The notes beneath the pieces are model-generated. The model was not told the origin of the DNA. It did no database searches and was given only the letters and a program-made list of their open reading frames with translations. Positions 46,151 to 58,319 of a stretch of 64,000 nt of DNA are shown here, piece by piece. The position numbers and the translations under genes were made by a program. This DNA comes from Fomes fomentarius (lineage: Eukaryota; Basidiomycota; Agaricomycetes; Polyporales; Polyporaceae). Every line of letters begins with the position of its first letter. Within the stretch, counting starts at the first letter, position 1. The DNA lies in contig JABYQN010000008.1 in assembly GCA_022606135.1 (NCBI GenBank), positions 930,001 through 994,000 of the forward strand, read 5' to 3'.

Positions 46151-47213
46151 AGCTGGACTAGACCAAGTGATGGTAGGAGTGGCAAGACGAGGAGGAGGGA
46201 AAGAAAGACGCAGGAAGGTAGAACGCGGTATATGCCAAACTCTGGAGCCATGAGAATTTGCTGACGTAATCTCGGATCCTACTAATCATTGGCTGCCACG
46301 CGACAGAGGTTAGGGTTTGGAAGTAGTCAGACCCATCGTAAGGCTTGAAGTTGGAGCTGGACAGATATGCTTGAACCATCACAACGTGAAGAACAAAGAT
46401 GTTGTTACTCACCATGTTTCCCTAAGCTAGAGTTGGCTCGAAATCTTTTTATCCCCTCGAGTGTTTATCGAAACATCGACCATGTCACTCGTGGAACGTT
46501 ATCAGATAAGGTTGAGGTGAGGGTTCAAGCTGAAGCAAGCACGACGCTGTGGATGCATCAAATGCAAATGAACAGGGATATCGTCCGCACTCCAGATGCC
46601 GCCGCCAGAGGATAAGGTTAAGAATAGATAGAAGCCGGCACGACGTGTGGACTTGGTGTTATCGGCTCTGGGCAGCTGGAGAGAAACGTCTGACCAGCTT
46701 ATGAGTTGTGCACGGATGGTGAGAATTCAAGTATCGAAGGACAGACAGATGGCACAGTGAGACATTAAAGGCTGAGTTCAAGTTGTCGGTTGACCGTATA
46801 GATTCGCGGTCGAGGCCACGTGGTAGTCACGGGCTCAGTCCATGTCACATGATGTCACAGTGAGCGGCGGGGCGTCGGCATTCCTCGGCGTTGCCATCGT
46901 AGGCGTTTGTTTGTATCACTTTGCCCCTGTAGGCGGGCGTGAGTGCGCGCAATTCCCGCCTTGACCGCCGTCGCCCACGTCGTAACGCAATCGTCAAGCA
47001 ATCGTCGGGCTTTGTGGGTCCACGCTCCCCGCCCTCCCGATTGCCTCTCGGATTGCCATCCAATTGCCTCTCTCAAGCGTATATATCCCTGCTTGTTGGC
47101 CGCCATGAATCCCTCACTTCCACTCGCCACTTCACTCGAGCATTCTGCCCTCTCACTGTCAGACACACCTCAGCGTTACGATTATTTCACCTGACACTTC
47201 CAACCTCGCCAAG
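46151..47213. other. Shared upstream region, divergent genes
   Basis: Lies between the CCC1-type gene (-) and the PPxY membrane protein gene (+). A TATATAT is present at 47080-47086, about 130 nt before the plus-strand ATG. Nothing else recognised. Confidence 0.5.
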
Positions 47214-47883
47214 ATGTCCTCCCCCGTCGCTTCTACCTCCACTGCACCCCCCACTTTCTTCGGTCTCTTCGACCGCCCGGCTACACCTGAACGCGACGTT
47301 GAGGCGCAGCTCCCGCAACCTACTCCTGCATTTATCCACACTCCTCGTGCTCAGCGCACCTCAATTGAGGGAGATGCAACAGACCCCGTTGACGCGTTCT
47401 TCGGGGTGTCCGGTCCCTCAAGCTCGCGTCGCACCCTTAGCCTTACAGGCACTCACGATAGCCGTCATGACGAACTCCGCCGCTCAGTCGCTACCGACTC
47501 CGAGGTCCCGCCCTCGTACGAGGACTCGCTCGAGCCTCCTGCATACACGCAGGTCTCGGACCAGCCTACGCTTGCTATGTACCTCTTCAAGTTCGGTTTC
47601 TGTGAGTATCACGTACTAGAAGTTTTGATGTTGCAAGACACTGAGACATTGCTCCTTAGTGTTCCCTCTCTTCTGGGTTGCCGGAGCCCTCATCCTCCTC
47701 TCGCCTCTCAGCGCCCCCGAAGACTGGGAGGCCTCGAAGCCGGAGTACGAACGCGAAGAGATCATTGAATCCATGCGTCGAACTGAGCTCAAATGGGCAA
47801 AGCGATGCCTTTACGCTCTCCTCACTACTATCCTTGTTGTCCTCGCCGTGGTCCTCGGCGTCGTCTTCACCGTGCGCTCATGA
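47214..47883 (+). CDS. Two-helix membrane protein with PPxY motifs
   Basis: Hypothetical protein of 203 aa from exons 47214-47601 and 47660-47883. Residues 1-120 are disordered and Ser/Thr/Pro-rich, ending with two PY motifs close together (VPPSYEDSLEPPAYTQ). A first hydrophobic segment (FGFLFPLFWVAGALILLSPL) spans the exon junction. A charged loop follows (APEDWEASKPEYEREE), then RRTELKWAKRC and a C-terminal helix (ALLTTILVVLAVVLGVVFTV). PPxY motifs typically bind the WW domains of Rsp5/Nedd4 ubiquitin ligases, so a role as a ligase adaptor or a sorted membrane cargo is an inference. Intron position and phase are clean. Confidence 0.8.
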
Positions 47884-48859
47884 GTCTCCATCCACAACTA
47901 CGACGCTATACCACTTGCTCCCATGACTCACGGTCCATGGCTCACCAGAACGCTTTCACGATCTGCCGATCCGCTCTCCACGACTGCCCCCCATTTATTT
48001 TGCGGGCCCCGCCATTCTCAACGCCGAATCGTGAGCCAACTCGGCTACCACCCTCACTCCCTCGTATTGGGCAGCGCCCTTCCACTTCTCAAGTCTTTCC
48101 TTTCCTATCATTATTACTTTGTATCGCTATCGTTCCTGTATCAATATGGTCACGAATTCAACGAGAATTAAGATTCGATTTCAATGTGTGATTGAAGTTG
48201 GCTACCACCTACTATTACGAGTACTCAGTGTGGTGGCCGTGATAAGTACTTCACGTTCGCCCCCTGGATGAATTACAGCAGTGAATATGCTAACGCTGCA
48301 CTCATCATACCTTCGCTGCTACGGTGCTAATCAAACACGGCCAAACATTGGCACGGCTACAGGTACCAAGGCTTTCAAGCTCTGAGCCTCTAAAGACTGA
48401 GTTCAAGGCAGGAATTCGAAGAACACACCAGAGGTCTCCAGCGTGTCGAAGCATACTGCAAGTTTTCATCTGTCCGAGAAACCTAGCAGTATCAAGGCGT
48501 GCGATACTAACATTTTACACAAACGTTCGTCCCCGTCGATGCATTTTTCTGAGACAGTCTCCCAACAGGGGTTCAGACAAGAGAATTACGACAGCGGTAC
48601 CTAGCGGGCAGCCAAAACCTACGTTACACTGGTGTACTTACTCGAATAAGAGGTTCCTGTCACGTACGTTCTTCCGAGCCGAAGCCCTATAAACGGGTCC
48701 TCGCAGGGTCAATTTGCATGACGCTGCGGGAACTACGATTAACAGATAGAGCGCACTAGACATTATCAGCGTGCTATAGCGTAACACCATGATCATGAAG
48801 TCGACGTTTGATGCCTTTGGATCGGGGCTCTGTCTCATGTGCAGAACGCTGGAGCTTGC
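47884..48859. other. Intergenic
   Basis: 3' side of the PPxY gene facing the 3' end of the right-arm DUF6533 gene. No gene recognised. Confidence 0.5.
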
Positions 48860-50292
48860 TCAGCGGTTCACGGTCTCCAGCTCATTCATAGCCAAGTTGC
48901 TTCCAGGATCCCCAAACTCCAACTGGGATCTGGCGGCAGCCAGGTCCACGCTGACACAGCTGAGTAAGCTATAATCAGGTTCTATAGCAAACCTTCTGAG
49001 ATTCAAGAGGACGTGGGAGCCCTGGCATGTCCGTGCATGAGCTTTACAATGGCTTCCTTTATCGGCAGGTTTTCAGGTGATATGTAGTAGACGTACCGTG
49101 AACGACATAACCGCATATATCCAACTGGCATCGGCGTCAGAAGAGATGTCTTCTTTAACAATCCAAGTCACGAAGGCAGATATCCTACTCACGGGAACAA
49201 TGCCATACCGAGCACCATGCGATGATTCATGGTTGTGTTGGCTTCCAAAACAAGCGCAGCTTAATGATGTCAGTACGACCTGTGCAAAGCATGAGCGCAG
49301 CTGCTCATACCAAACATGACAGCGTATGCCCATGCTCCGTCTCTTGCTAGGATCACTATGATCGACGGTCCATGCAGCCGAGCAGGTGACAATAGCCAGA
49401 ACAACAACTTGATGAGTGTCAATGCGAACAGCGTTGTTTCATATGCCAGTGCCATGTACCTATCCAAAATTCAATAAGGTTTCGGTCATGGGTGTATTCA
49501 GAGATCCAAATTGGCTCACCAGACTATGGACAGTATATCAGGGATGGAGGTAACAACGCATCGCGGCATGAACTCCATATGAGATAAGGAGATAGCAAGG
49601 ACCGTAACTGACCCCGCAAGGTACGTGATGAACAGGATGATCAGTGCCACAACTAGGACACGGTGGTGACTGAACATCGCATAGACTGCAGATTACAGAC
49701 AGGACCGTACGGATGAGATTGTCAGGGATGGAGCACATGAATGTGGATACCGCATGACTCACCCCGAACGGTTAGGATGACATCGGCAGCCACTGTCAGA
49801 GATTCCATCACGATAGAATCCAAGAGGAGGGATGGTCTGCACCTCCCATCGTACTGCAGGTCCATTCGATTTCCGTACAAACTCATCGAGAGCCGAAACC
49901 TAGTAGGAGCAGACGGCACAACAAATGATGGAGTAAGTGACAGATACACACATGCATGCACTATGACTGTGAACGACTCACCCTATGGCAAGGTATGGCA
50001 CGTGGCGAATATACAAGTACAGCCATTTCGCCCAGCTATTGCGGCTCCTTGTCGTCGCGCAAGCCGTCAACTTTGTGTCACACTTGGAAGTGGAATAGGC
50101 AAGGGAGCATACCGCCAAATATAGTCTATCTGCCAAGCCCAACCCGCTGCCAGTTAGTGCTGCATAGGAAGAGGGAACACCATAGGAAGAAGGAACACCG
50201 CCATTGGAAACGACGTTCACCTCAGCGTCGAGATTAAGCAGCATGTCCCAGACGAGGAACGTTAGCGCGGAGCATGCGCCCATTTCGATCAT
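48860..50292 (-). CDS. DUF6533-type multi-pass membrane protein (right arm copy)
   Basis: Inverted paralog of the gene at 38655-40077 with the same nine-exon plan, including the 17-nt second exon (IDYIWR), the 67-nt seventh exon and the 28-nt eighth exon (WIYAVMSFT). Key blocks: FLVWDMLLNLDAE, SWAKWLYLYIRHVPYLA, ADVILTVRVYAMFSHHRVLV, YMALAYETTLFALTLIKLL, ARDGAWAYAVMFG and GSHVLLNLRRFA, ending at TGA, 48860. No stop or frameshift seen. ATG at 50292 is taken as the start because it corresponds in place to the left-arm start. The two proteins differ clearly in exon 7 and the C-terminus, so the duplication is not brand new. Confidence 0.8.
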
Positions 50293-51010
50293 CACTGTCT
50301 AGTATATTAATCATCCTGAAAGGCCTCGTTTATAGACAGTGTACACAACACAATGACGCACATAGGCCATATGTGTCCTCTCCGAGTGATGCTGCGGTGG
50401 CAGGCTGGGGAGGCTGGAGAGACATTGCTGGGAGATCCGGAGATAGGGTGATGGGTTGGAATCCCCGGTGTACACGAGCTGCTTAAAACACAACCGTTGT
50501 TACCGTGGCGCTCAATGCGATGACTGATCTATCCTTAATATGAACGAAGACTATAGGGTGGAGCGATACTCAGGGAACGGGGCTTCGTTGCATCTACCCG
50601 TGGTACATCGTAGCGCCGCTGGAATAGGCGCGTAGGGCGACTGTCTTCAGGTGGCCTCGACTATCGTTGTCTATTGCAGTCAGCGACGGAGACCGGAGAA
50701 AAGAGAAAATGCAAAGAGATCAGGTGCGCAGTGCCTGTTAGGTTCGGTCAAGAGGTTAAGAAAACAAGGCCTACTTCAAGCTGAACCCTCCCGCACATGC
50801 ACGAGCGTCCGTACAAGATCTCACGAAGGGTTCGAGGGGATCGGCCTTGAGGGTGCCTCGGCGTGACACCAGCATGTCGCCGATGGGCCGACCACCCCGG
50901 TTCGATCGCAGTTCGCAGCCGGCATCGGTCGCGCTGTCACAGCACGTACCGCCATGGCTCGACTCAGCGCGATGACGAGGAGGAAAGCGGAGGTAGCGAC
51001 AACCTCTTCT
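48860..51010. repeat. Right arm of inverted segmental duplication
   Basis: Reverse-complement match to 37540-40077, covering the DUF6533-type gene and about 700 bp beyond its 5' end. The enclosed interval (40.1-48.8 kb) holds the intact P450, tRNA, CCC1-type gene and PPxY gene. Confidence 0.8.
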
Positions 51011-51489
51011 TTTCCCCGCCTGGTACACACGGCGACGCACGGGCTTTCTCGGATGGGAATGACCCGCAGGGTCCCGCGCAAACTCTGACACTGTCAGTGC
51101 TTGCCAACCTGTAGAACGGGGATTGTCAGCAACGGGAAACTTTAGGTGAGCTTCAAAACCCATTACCGCTCACAAAGACGCTCCTGGGCACGCCAGAGAG
51201 GGCCGCAAGTCAGCAAACTCCTCAGACATCGTACCTTGCGTATATGCGACTTGTTTATCCGGCGTTGCGTCCATTACCACGCGTGGTCTATCTAACCTAG
51301 TCTAGTAGCAGTATGATGCTATACACAGTATACGCGACGTGCAGTCCCACGGGCAGCGGGTCCGCAGACAGCGCAAACAACCAAAACCAATGTCGATGCG
51401 AAATGTCTAGTCACCTCTCTCGTGCACCTTTACCTGCACCTGCACCTGCATCTACACCGCCACACCCTCTTGCCCTACACGCAGACAAC
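50293..51489. other. Intergenic
   Basis: The left two thirds belong to the right arm of the inverted duplication. The remainder shows no gene. Confidence 0.5.
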
Positions 51490-54097
51490 TCACGTGGCGA
51501 AGATACCGATGATCTTGAATGGCGGCACGTTCCGGTCGTCTTCTTCGCCCAACAGCTGGCATTCGACATAGTGCGACCCTCTTGCGACCCGGCGGTCAAT
51601 GATATGCAGCCTGCATCGCACAAATACACAACTCGTCAGCACCCGCCACCCCATCGCCCATGCGATATGAAGGACAACTCACGTAGGCGTCGGCTCCCCG
51701 ACCTCCCCCGCGTTGTCGATAACCACCGCCCCGCCATAGTTGTCATCCACCCAACACTCCACCGCACTTCCAATCCCGACCTGCGACGCCGGCTCCTTCA
51801 CATAGTACACCGCGACATCCCCTGATCCCACCTGTATGTTCACCCGCAGCTTGCTTGTCGGCAGGCTCGAGTAGAAGTAATGCGCGTGGCTCGCGAGCTC
51901 CGCCGAGCCCGGCGGCGGGTGGTACGCCGCCCATCCGGAGCCCGCAAACATCGACAGCGGCAGAGGGTTCACGAGGTCGTTCGCGGACACGCAGTACGGT
52001 GCGACTTCTTCGAACGGGAACGCTTCGAGGTCCGCAGGCCGCGAATTTATGCGCACGGGCGGGACGCGAAAGCGCGGGTCTTGGTTGAATGTCCGGCCTG
52101 CCGAGTCTGCGTTAGACACGGGCGCGGCGGGGAGTACAGCTGCGGCAGCGCGGTTCATCTGCTCATCTTCTGGTGACGCGGCGCCTACTGCACCCTTACG
52201 CTGCGCGACCCCACCAAAGAGCCCGCGTGCGTCCGTCGGCTGCTTCGCCTGGCCATCGGGATATTGCGGAGCTGCGGGGGACGGGAGGGCCTCGGCGGAG
52301 TGGCCGAGGAGCGCGGCCCATGTTGTGCAGACCTGGGACTGGAAGTACGAGATGAGCACGTCGGCAATGATCTCATGACCGGAGGGATTCGCGAGGATTG
52401 GGTCCGTGAAGTACTTGTTGATCGACGTGGGCTCAGCGATGTATTTGGGCCAGAGGATGGGTTTGATGCTAGAGTCTCTGTCAGCGAATGATGCAGTCTC
52501 GCTGGAACTCTGCGACATACCTAACGTGAGGGATGTCGTAGTAGTGCGCGACCAGACTATGCCAGTGGTCTGCACCGGCAAAACCCCTCGTCTCGGCGAC
52601 TTGCGGGCTGAAGTGGCCTAGAATGAGAACGGCAGGAGAGTCTGGTCGGATGAGGATCGAGCGGATGAGGAGCTCGAACTCGTCCAACGACGCGTCAGTG
52701 CTGCGAAGTTGACAAGGTTCCCCCGTCAACTAAAAGTGCACTCCTACCGGCGGGTGAGAAATATGATAACACGCACTTTGCATCGTCAACGTCGAGCTCG
52801 ACGATGACGAGATCCGTGATGTCAGGGATATGGTGGGCGTTGCAGAAGGAAAAATATGATGAACTCGTGCGGCGCATGGCGCCGTTGGTGAGTTCGGTAG
52901 CCGGGTGCGGGAACACGCCGTTCCACCAGCTAAAGAAGCGCGCGGGCCAGCAGCTTGGTGAGAGTGGATCGTCTCCTGCGCCGTGGCATGCGGAAACTTG
53001 GAACAATGTGTTAGTATATGCTCGAAGCGAATCGCGCAATTTGAAAAACATCGGAGTTGAATTGTTTACTCTTCTGGGTTAATCAAAAGAGAGATATGTA
53101 TTAGACGTGAAAACTCAGTAGAGACCTGGACAGTCATAGGTCGCCGATGTCATTGTTGCAGAATGGGGTGTTGACCGGAAGCTATACTGGAAATATGACG
53201 AAACAAGCCGGAGCAGGGAGATCGAAACTAACTCGATGCATTTGCTGCGATGGCATTCGCGTCATAACACAGTGGATTCATGCATGAGGGCGCCTCACCA
53301 TAAATAACCAGGACAGATATCGGGACGCGGTAGAAGATAGAAGTTCATGCAAGCGCATTTACTGCGAGGAACAGTTCCAAGATGGACGTAGGGCGTTCAT
53401 GCATGGTGCTTCTGAACGTCATACGCCCAGGAAGATCCCCAAGGAGGAAAAAGTGGGAGCGTAGAGGGGTATCAGGGCGCGTGGTAGGCCCTTGATACTC
53501 GCAGGCCTAGTACTGCTCAGGGACGGTGGGCGAGTCCGGACGTAGAAGAGATCCCGAACGGGCTGTCTACGGCCACAAACAGGAGCTATTATCGCGAGTG
53601 GAGATGAAGTGGAAGAATTGCTTCCAAGTATGAGAGAAAGCGAAGAGATGCTCACCGGAGCCGCCAATGACACTGATGGTGACGGGGAGGCCAGCGAGGG
53701 CCTTGTTGACGACGCGCTGCATGCGGGCGCCACTGCCAAGGTGGAAGCGTGTGGTGGCGAGGATGAGGGGGTCATACTTGGAGGCGAGGTCGTCGCCGGG
53801 GCCGAGGGCGGGGCAGAAGGGGAAAGGATTCTCGCCGGTGAGGTTGAGGTAGTTCTTGGGCTTGAGGTCGTTGTGGAGGAGACGGTGTCGAGGATTAATG
53901 GTCTCTGAGGGTAGGATAGAGCGGGTGAAGACGATGAGGGCAAGGAATGCGAGGAGGATGAGCCATATTCGATTTGTGACCCCGAGGCTCTTCTGGTGGA
54001 GGCGGGAGGGAGCCTTCTCGACGTCGTGGGAGCCCATGCGGGAGGGAGTAGGAGAAAGGGAGATGTGGGCGAACCCCTTGCCTGTCCGTCGCTGCAT
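51490..54097 (-). CDS. Membrane-anchored SGNH/GDSL-type hydrolase
   Basis: Five exons: 53656-54097, 52777-52996, 52521-52700, 51683-52468 and 51490-51610 (1749 nt, 582 aa). A cytoplasmic N-terminus is followed by a single anchor (RIWLILLAFLALIVFTRSIL) at about residues 45-65, so the enzyme would face the secretory lumen. Block I, VISVIGGSVSAC-like (IGGS / VSACHG), is split by intron 1 and carries the nucleophile serine. Block V is DPILANPSGHEIIADVL, with the Asp and His. The last 250 residues are extra, with a beta-rich tail (KLRVNIQVGSGDVAVYYV). Likely an esterase or glycan-deacetylase-like enzyme; relatives in basidiomycetes are linked to capsule or wall polysaccharide. Intron 1 is 659 nt, ten times the local norm. 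ATG 54037 is an alternative start. Confidence 0.85.
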
Positions 54098-54449
54098 CCG
54101 GTGTGAAGGGTCACTGTAAACGAGCAGACGTCGACGTGGTTCGGAGCCGGATCCTCAGTCCTCTTGCGGTGGCAAATGGTGGCAAGTCCGAAATGGGCGT
54201 CTACCTGCCACTTGTCGCCCATCGGTCCGGCTCTTCCGCGCTCTTGACCAGTCGCCGCCTCGAGTCGTTAACGTCGAGAACGACTCGGTCTACAACTCTT
54301 CAGATGACTTGGAGCCTTCAAGGGATGCGTGGTTGATACAAATCAATCATCAAAATAGGCACAGTATTCGCTCAATGATAGTATTCTGCTACTAGCAACT
54401 CAATTCTCGTTCAAAAACACGACTATGTAGTACTTGGCAAGTACTCGTA

Positions 54450-54474
54450 CAGCAGTCTAAGGCTGTTGAAGCCT
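54450..54474 (-). terminator. Conserved 3' hairpin element downstream of 54581
   Basis: A 25-nt sequence containing AGGCT-GTTGA-AGCCT, able to form a small stem-loop, 107 nt past the stop codon. 24 of 25 bases recur 108 nt past the stop of the paralog at 59545. Could be a 3'-UTR or processing element, or just a duplicated flank. Confidence 0.4.
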
Positions 54475-54580
54475 CTCGATACGTACGTACACGAGTCCAA
54501 CTCATGACGTCGCTTTATCTCCCAACATTCTCATCTCGTCTGGATGCGTTTGGCGATGCTAGCCACATCGCAGGCTGCGC

Positions 54581-55936
54581 CTACTCGGGAGCGTGGCCCT
54601 CATCCTCGACCGGTGCATCGCCAACCGCCAGCTTTGTCTCCGCAGCCCACTTCTCGACAACCGCGGCTTCGGGCCTTACGCTGCCCTCCTTAATGGCATG
54701 CTGCACGCTGACCGGGAGTGGTTCCATCCGGGTACCATTGGGGCCTTCGCGGACGAGCTTGAAGCTGTAGGTCACCGCCGTGCTGTTACCTTGCAAGGTC
54801 AACCGACCACGCGGGGTGCCGAGGAGCGAGTTGAGGTTGTAATACTGTGATCACACATTAGCGACACGACATGTGTGTCACGCAAGGGAATGAGGACGCG
54901 TACCCAGTACCAGTGGTCCTGCCACCTGCGGCGAGAAGGGGTGGTTCAGCAACATGTGATGAACTTAAATGACCGAGTTTGGGAAACTCACTTGTCACCC
55001 TTGGCTGATATCCCACGGAGTGTTTGTGGTCAGCCGTCGCCATCAAGCAGCGTTGCAGAACTAGTGAACTATGTGAACTTACTGCCAACCTTGCTATCGG
55101 AGGTGAGTCCGAAGCTCTACGCAGTGCGAGGCCCGTCCAGTCAGTTTATGGCAGCAAGGTATTGTAATGGATTTGCTTCACCTGACCGTACTCAGCGACC
55201 TCACTGGAAGTAGTGATGACGCGGATGAGCGATAGCTTCTCGTGCGCACCGACCCTTGGAGAGTACCCTCTGGTAAATTTGCAGGTATGCATGAAACCGT
55301 GATGGGTGCTTACTCTAAAGTCCAGGAGTGCGTTAGATCATAGCGCTGTTCCTTCGTCTCGCTCGACGACGCCTCCACTGAGATGGAGATGTCATAGCCA
55401 GATGAGGCGACGTCGAAGATTGTGATGCTGCTGTGCAGCGAGATGGAAACTATGTATTGCCTCGCAGTCAGAACCGCTCGGGCAACATCGAGTGGATGTC
55501 GATGCTCAATCGCACTCGTACGCACCTCCGGCAGTGATGCTCAAGGTCGCGCTGCGTGAGTTCGACCACGACTCGGTCCATGAGTCCTCGAAGGGCTTCG
55601 AGTTTTGGCGGTTATCGTAGCTCCACGCCGTCTCCTCACGGCTGATCTGCTTCGGGATCCGGCTGATCACGTACGGGCTGCCAATGGTCGTGTTGTACGA
55701 CCACCACCTGGAGCGACGGTGAGACACAGCCCAGGTGAGTCCTACGCAGTGCAATAGCGATAAAAGGTGTAAGGAACGGGGACGCACTGGTAGTCCGCAG
55801 CGATGCCCGAGTTGAGGAAGATGTCGCCCAAGCCGTGCATAGTACCGCCGCGTTTCGCATTAGCCTTATTGTAGACATCGTTGATGGGCCAGCCGAGGCG
55901 GGCAAGGTCTTCCCAGCTAGTCTTGGTTGCAGCCAT
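54581..55936 (-). CDS. Putative aerolysin-like pore-forming protein, paralog 1
   Basis: About 300 aa from roughly eight exons, no signal peptide. The N-terminal exon begins MAATKTSWEDLARLGWPIN and is followed by an exon starting WWSYNTTIGSPYV. The middle holds alternating Ser/Thr strands (WTESWSNSRSATLSI and SSITIFDVASSGYDISI), the pattern seen around the membrane-inserting hairpin of aerolysin/ETX-fold proteins. The C-terminal exon (54581 to about 54846) carries GRLTLQG and YSFKLVREGPNG and ends in an acidic tail. The assignment rests on this pattern only; the fold is an inference. No disruption seen. A TATAAAA element sits about 90 nt upstream of the start. Tandem paralog at 59545, with an ADP-ribosyltransferase-like gene between them. 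Confidence 0.65.
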
Positions 55937-56023
55937 GGCTTGATGATCTCTTGTAAACTGTAGTCGTTGAGGCTGCGGGGAGTAAACGATGTGGTCTGGA
56001 GGACCTGCCCCTCGAAAGCGGGA

Positions 56024-56030
56024 TTTTATA
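56024..56030 (-). promoter_or_regulatory. TATA box for gene at 54581-55936
   Basis: TATAAAA on the minus strand, about 88 nt upstream of the ATG. Confidence 0.55.
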
Positions 56031-57431
56031 CCTAGGCCTGTTGCCATTCTCTAAAATGGTGCATGATCATGAGCGGCATACGCGAAAAGTGATACTAGAC
56101 TATGAACGAAGTTACAGGAAGTTGAAGTCCTGTCAGTCCATTTCTCCATGCCGGCATGTTTCTCAACGATCTGACTGAACCCTAGGAAGGCTAGCCTCAT
56201 GCCTTCGCTTCCATTTGGGCGATCGTAGTGACGCCACAGCGCATTCTGCGGGGCCCGTTGAAGTGACATTCCGAAGTTTGAAACCCCGGCGCTACATAAG
56301 GAGGATGGGCCGGGTGCGGCATTGCCGGTGCGCACACTCTACAAACGTGCATCGATATGGCTGAACGTACCACAACTGCAAAGGCGACACACGAGATGAC
56401 GAATGGCTGTCACAAATTTTTTCGGCCGCCGTCTTGCGTTCCGAGTCGGAAGTAACCCCAAGCGCTTCAGCATCACTAGCCTAGGGCAGGGCAGGATTTG
56501 GTACTGCATGCTTCCCTTCTTAAACCCGGCGCATACGTATCTGTACAACCTTGGGTTTCTTCGCCCAACTACCAAACGTGCGACTAGCATGCACAACACA
56601 TAACACGGGTTGCGCCAGCGCTGTCGTCCGACTACGAAAATCCTGTTAACCAGCATAAGACTATTGAGGATACTGTCTCGTGCTACACGAGTAAACTAGT
56701 GATGACTCATGAGCGTCACTTCAGAGTAACTTGAGCGTTTTCGAAGGACAATGTGAAGGCAAGAAGCACCTCTAGTCTCTTCCCAGCATTCTCCCTGTCA
56801 GCGCGTAAGGGCCGAAGTCGACTATACACATGGAGCACTATATTCCAGAGTGCACGGGTTCCGCTTCTTGAACGACACGCAATTTCTGTACGTTAAGATT
56901 TATGTAAGCCACCGGCCGCATCGTTCGAGTGCCAGCATTCTCCTTGCCGTGGGGTAGAGAGCAAGACCTTGCGACCGACCACAGATAGGTGGTTCTGTGT
57001 CACCAGCCATGCTTCAAGGGCATACATGATGGCAAGTGTCTTCTCAGCATATCAACAGCAGTTGACTGGCGGCCTGCACCTGTGCAAGAAGAGGAAGGTC
57101 AGGACCCCTGATAATCCCTATCTATAAGAGGTTGTCCGAAAGATACTCGAAATCAGGCCGTCCGTGTCGGGACGAATTTGAGGTTTGTGTCGGAATTCCC
57201 GGCCGGCGGGATCTCCCCATCCTCCCCAGCCATGCCGAGACATCCGGGACCGGCCACTCATTTTGGCTTTGCCCCGGGTTTTGGACGATTTTGGCCCTCC
57301 ATGTCGGGATTTGGGCCCAGCCGTCAGAACAGCCTTTGCGCTGTCGGGACTTTCAGACGGGCCATTATGGGGATTATCAGGGGTCCGCTCTCCTGGAATA
57401 TATATATGCTAACATGTAGTGCAAGGGTTCC

Positions 57432-57438
57432 TATAAAG
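57432..57438 (+). promoter_or_regulatory. TATA box for gene at 57522-58319
   Basis: TATAAAG, 83 nt upstream of the ATG, similar spacing to the two flanking pore-former-like genes. Confidence 0.5.
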
Positions 57439-57521
57439 CATGCCCGCTGTCAGCACGGTCAAGCACGACTCTTAGTCGCAACCCCTCACTGCATCGTTCA
57501 TCACTACTCACCAGACTCCCG

Positions 57522-58319
57522 ATGTCTCGTCCCGACCTCTATCGCTCCGGAAACGCTGCCTCTCCACGTTTCGACAACGTCCGTGTTGGCAAGGACATCC
57601 AGGTCGACTCAGCTGGCAATGTCCACCCGAGTGAGCACACTCATTTTCTCCTCTTCTACCTCGCATGATGGGAATTGCGATTTGCAGACACAGGCGGTAT
57701 CTCCACGTTCGCCACGAAGGACAGCACCTGGGCGGACAACAAGACTTGGGTCCTGCGAAGGACCACGCAGCTCGTCTCCGGTCTTCAAGCTCGGAACGAC
57801 ACCCGCAACCACTGGTCCATCGAACCTTCTTCGGTGATGAAGGTCGAGACGTACACGAGCCACCTCACGCAACTCAACTCCGCCGCCGTGCGGTACGACC
57901 GTCTGCCCAAGTCTGCCGAGGCTCAGGCCGAGGCAGCGCCGGAGCCACGCGTGCTGAAGACGCAGTCCGCCCATGTCGACCGGGCGGCACGCTTCGTGTA
58001 CGACGCGCTTGTGTCTGTAGTGCATTCACGCGTTCACGTCGAGGGCTGGGACGAGAACGACTACGCGTACGTCGCCGAGCTCGCGCACGCGCTCGAGGCC
58101 GGCGTCCTGCCGCTGTCTGCACTGGTCTGGGATGAGGAGGGAGAATGGAGCAAGGAGAGGGTGTTCGCGGCGGACGCGGTCTCCGCGTACATCGGGCGGG
58201 AGACCGTGCGGGTGAAGGAATCTGGAAGTGAGGACGAGCAGGCGGACGCTGATAACGATCATGCCTACCTGCGCGCCGTCCTCAAGTTTGATGACAGGAA
58301 GAATCCGTTCGTCGCTTAG
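57522..58319 (+). CDS. Tse2-like ADP-ribosyltransferase-fold protein
   Basis: Two exons, 57522-57630 and 57688-58319 (741 nt, 246 aa). Residues 1 to about 110 resemble the Tse2-type ADP-ribosyltransferase-like domain: an early LYR motif (PDLYRSGN), then NVRVGKDI, VHPNTGGISTFA across the exon junction, and NHWSIEPS. Tse2 itself is a bacterial type VI secretion effector that arrests cells; fungal proteins with the domain are known mostly from genomes. Residues about 120-246 are an acidic, helix-prone extension of unknown role, ending DDRKNPFVA. No signal peptide. Whether it has catalytic activity cannot be told from sequence alone. Flanked by two aerolysin-like genes and driven by a TATA promoter like theirs. 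Confidence 0.72.

Larger units (their letters stand above)
55937..57521. other. Divergent intergenic region
   Basis: Separates the minus-strand pore-former-like gene from the plus-strand ADP-ribosyltransferase-like gene. TATA elements lie at both ends (56024-56030 minus; 57432-57438 plus). No gene recognised in between. Confidence 0.55.
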
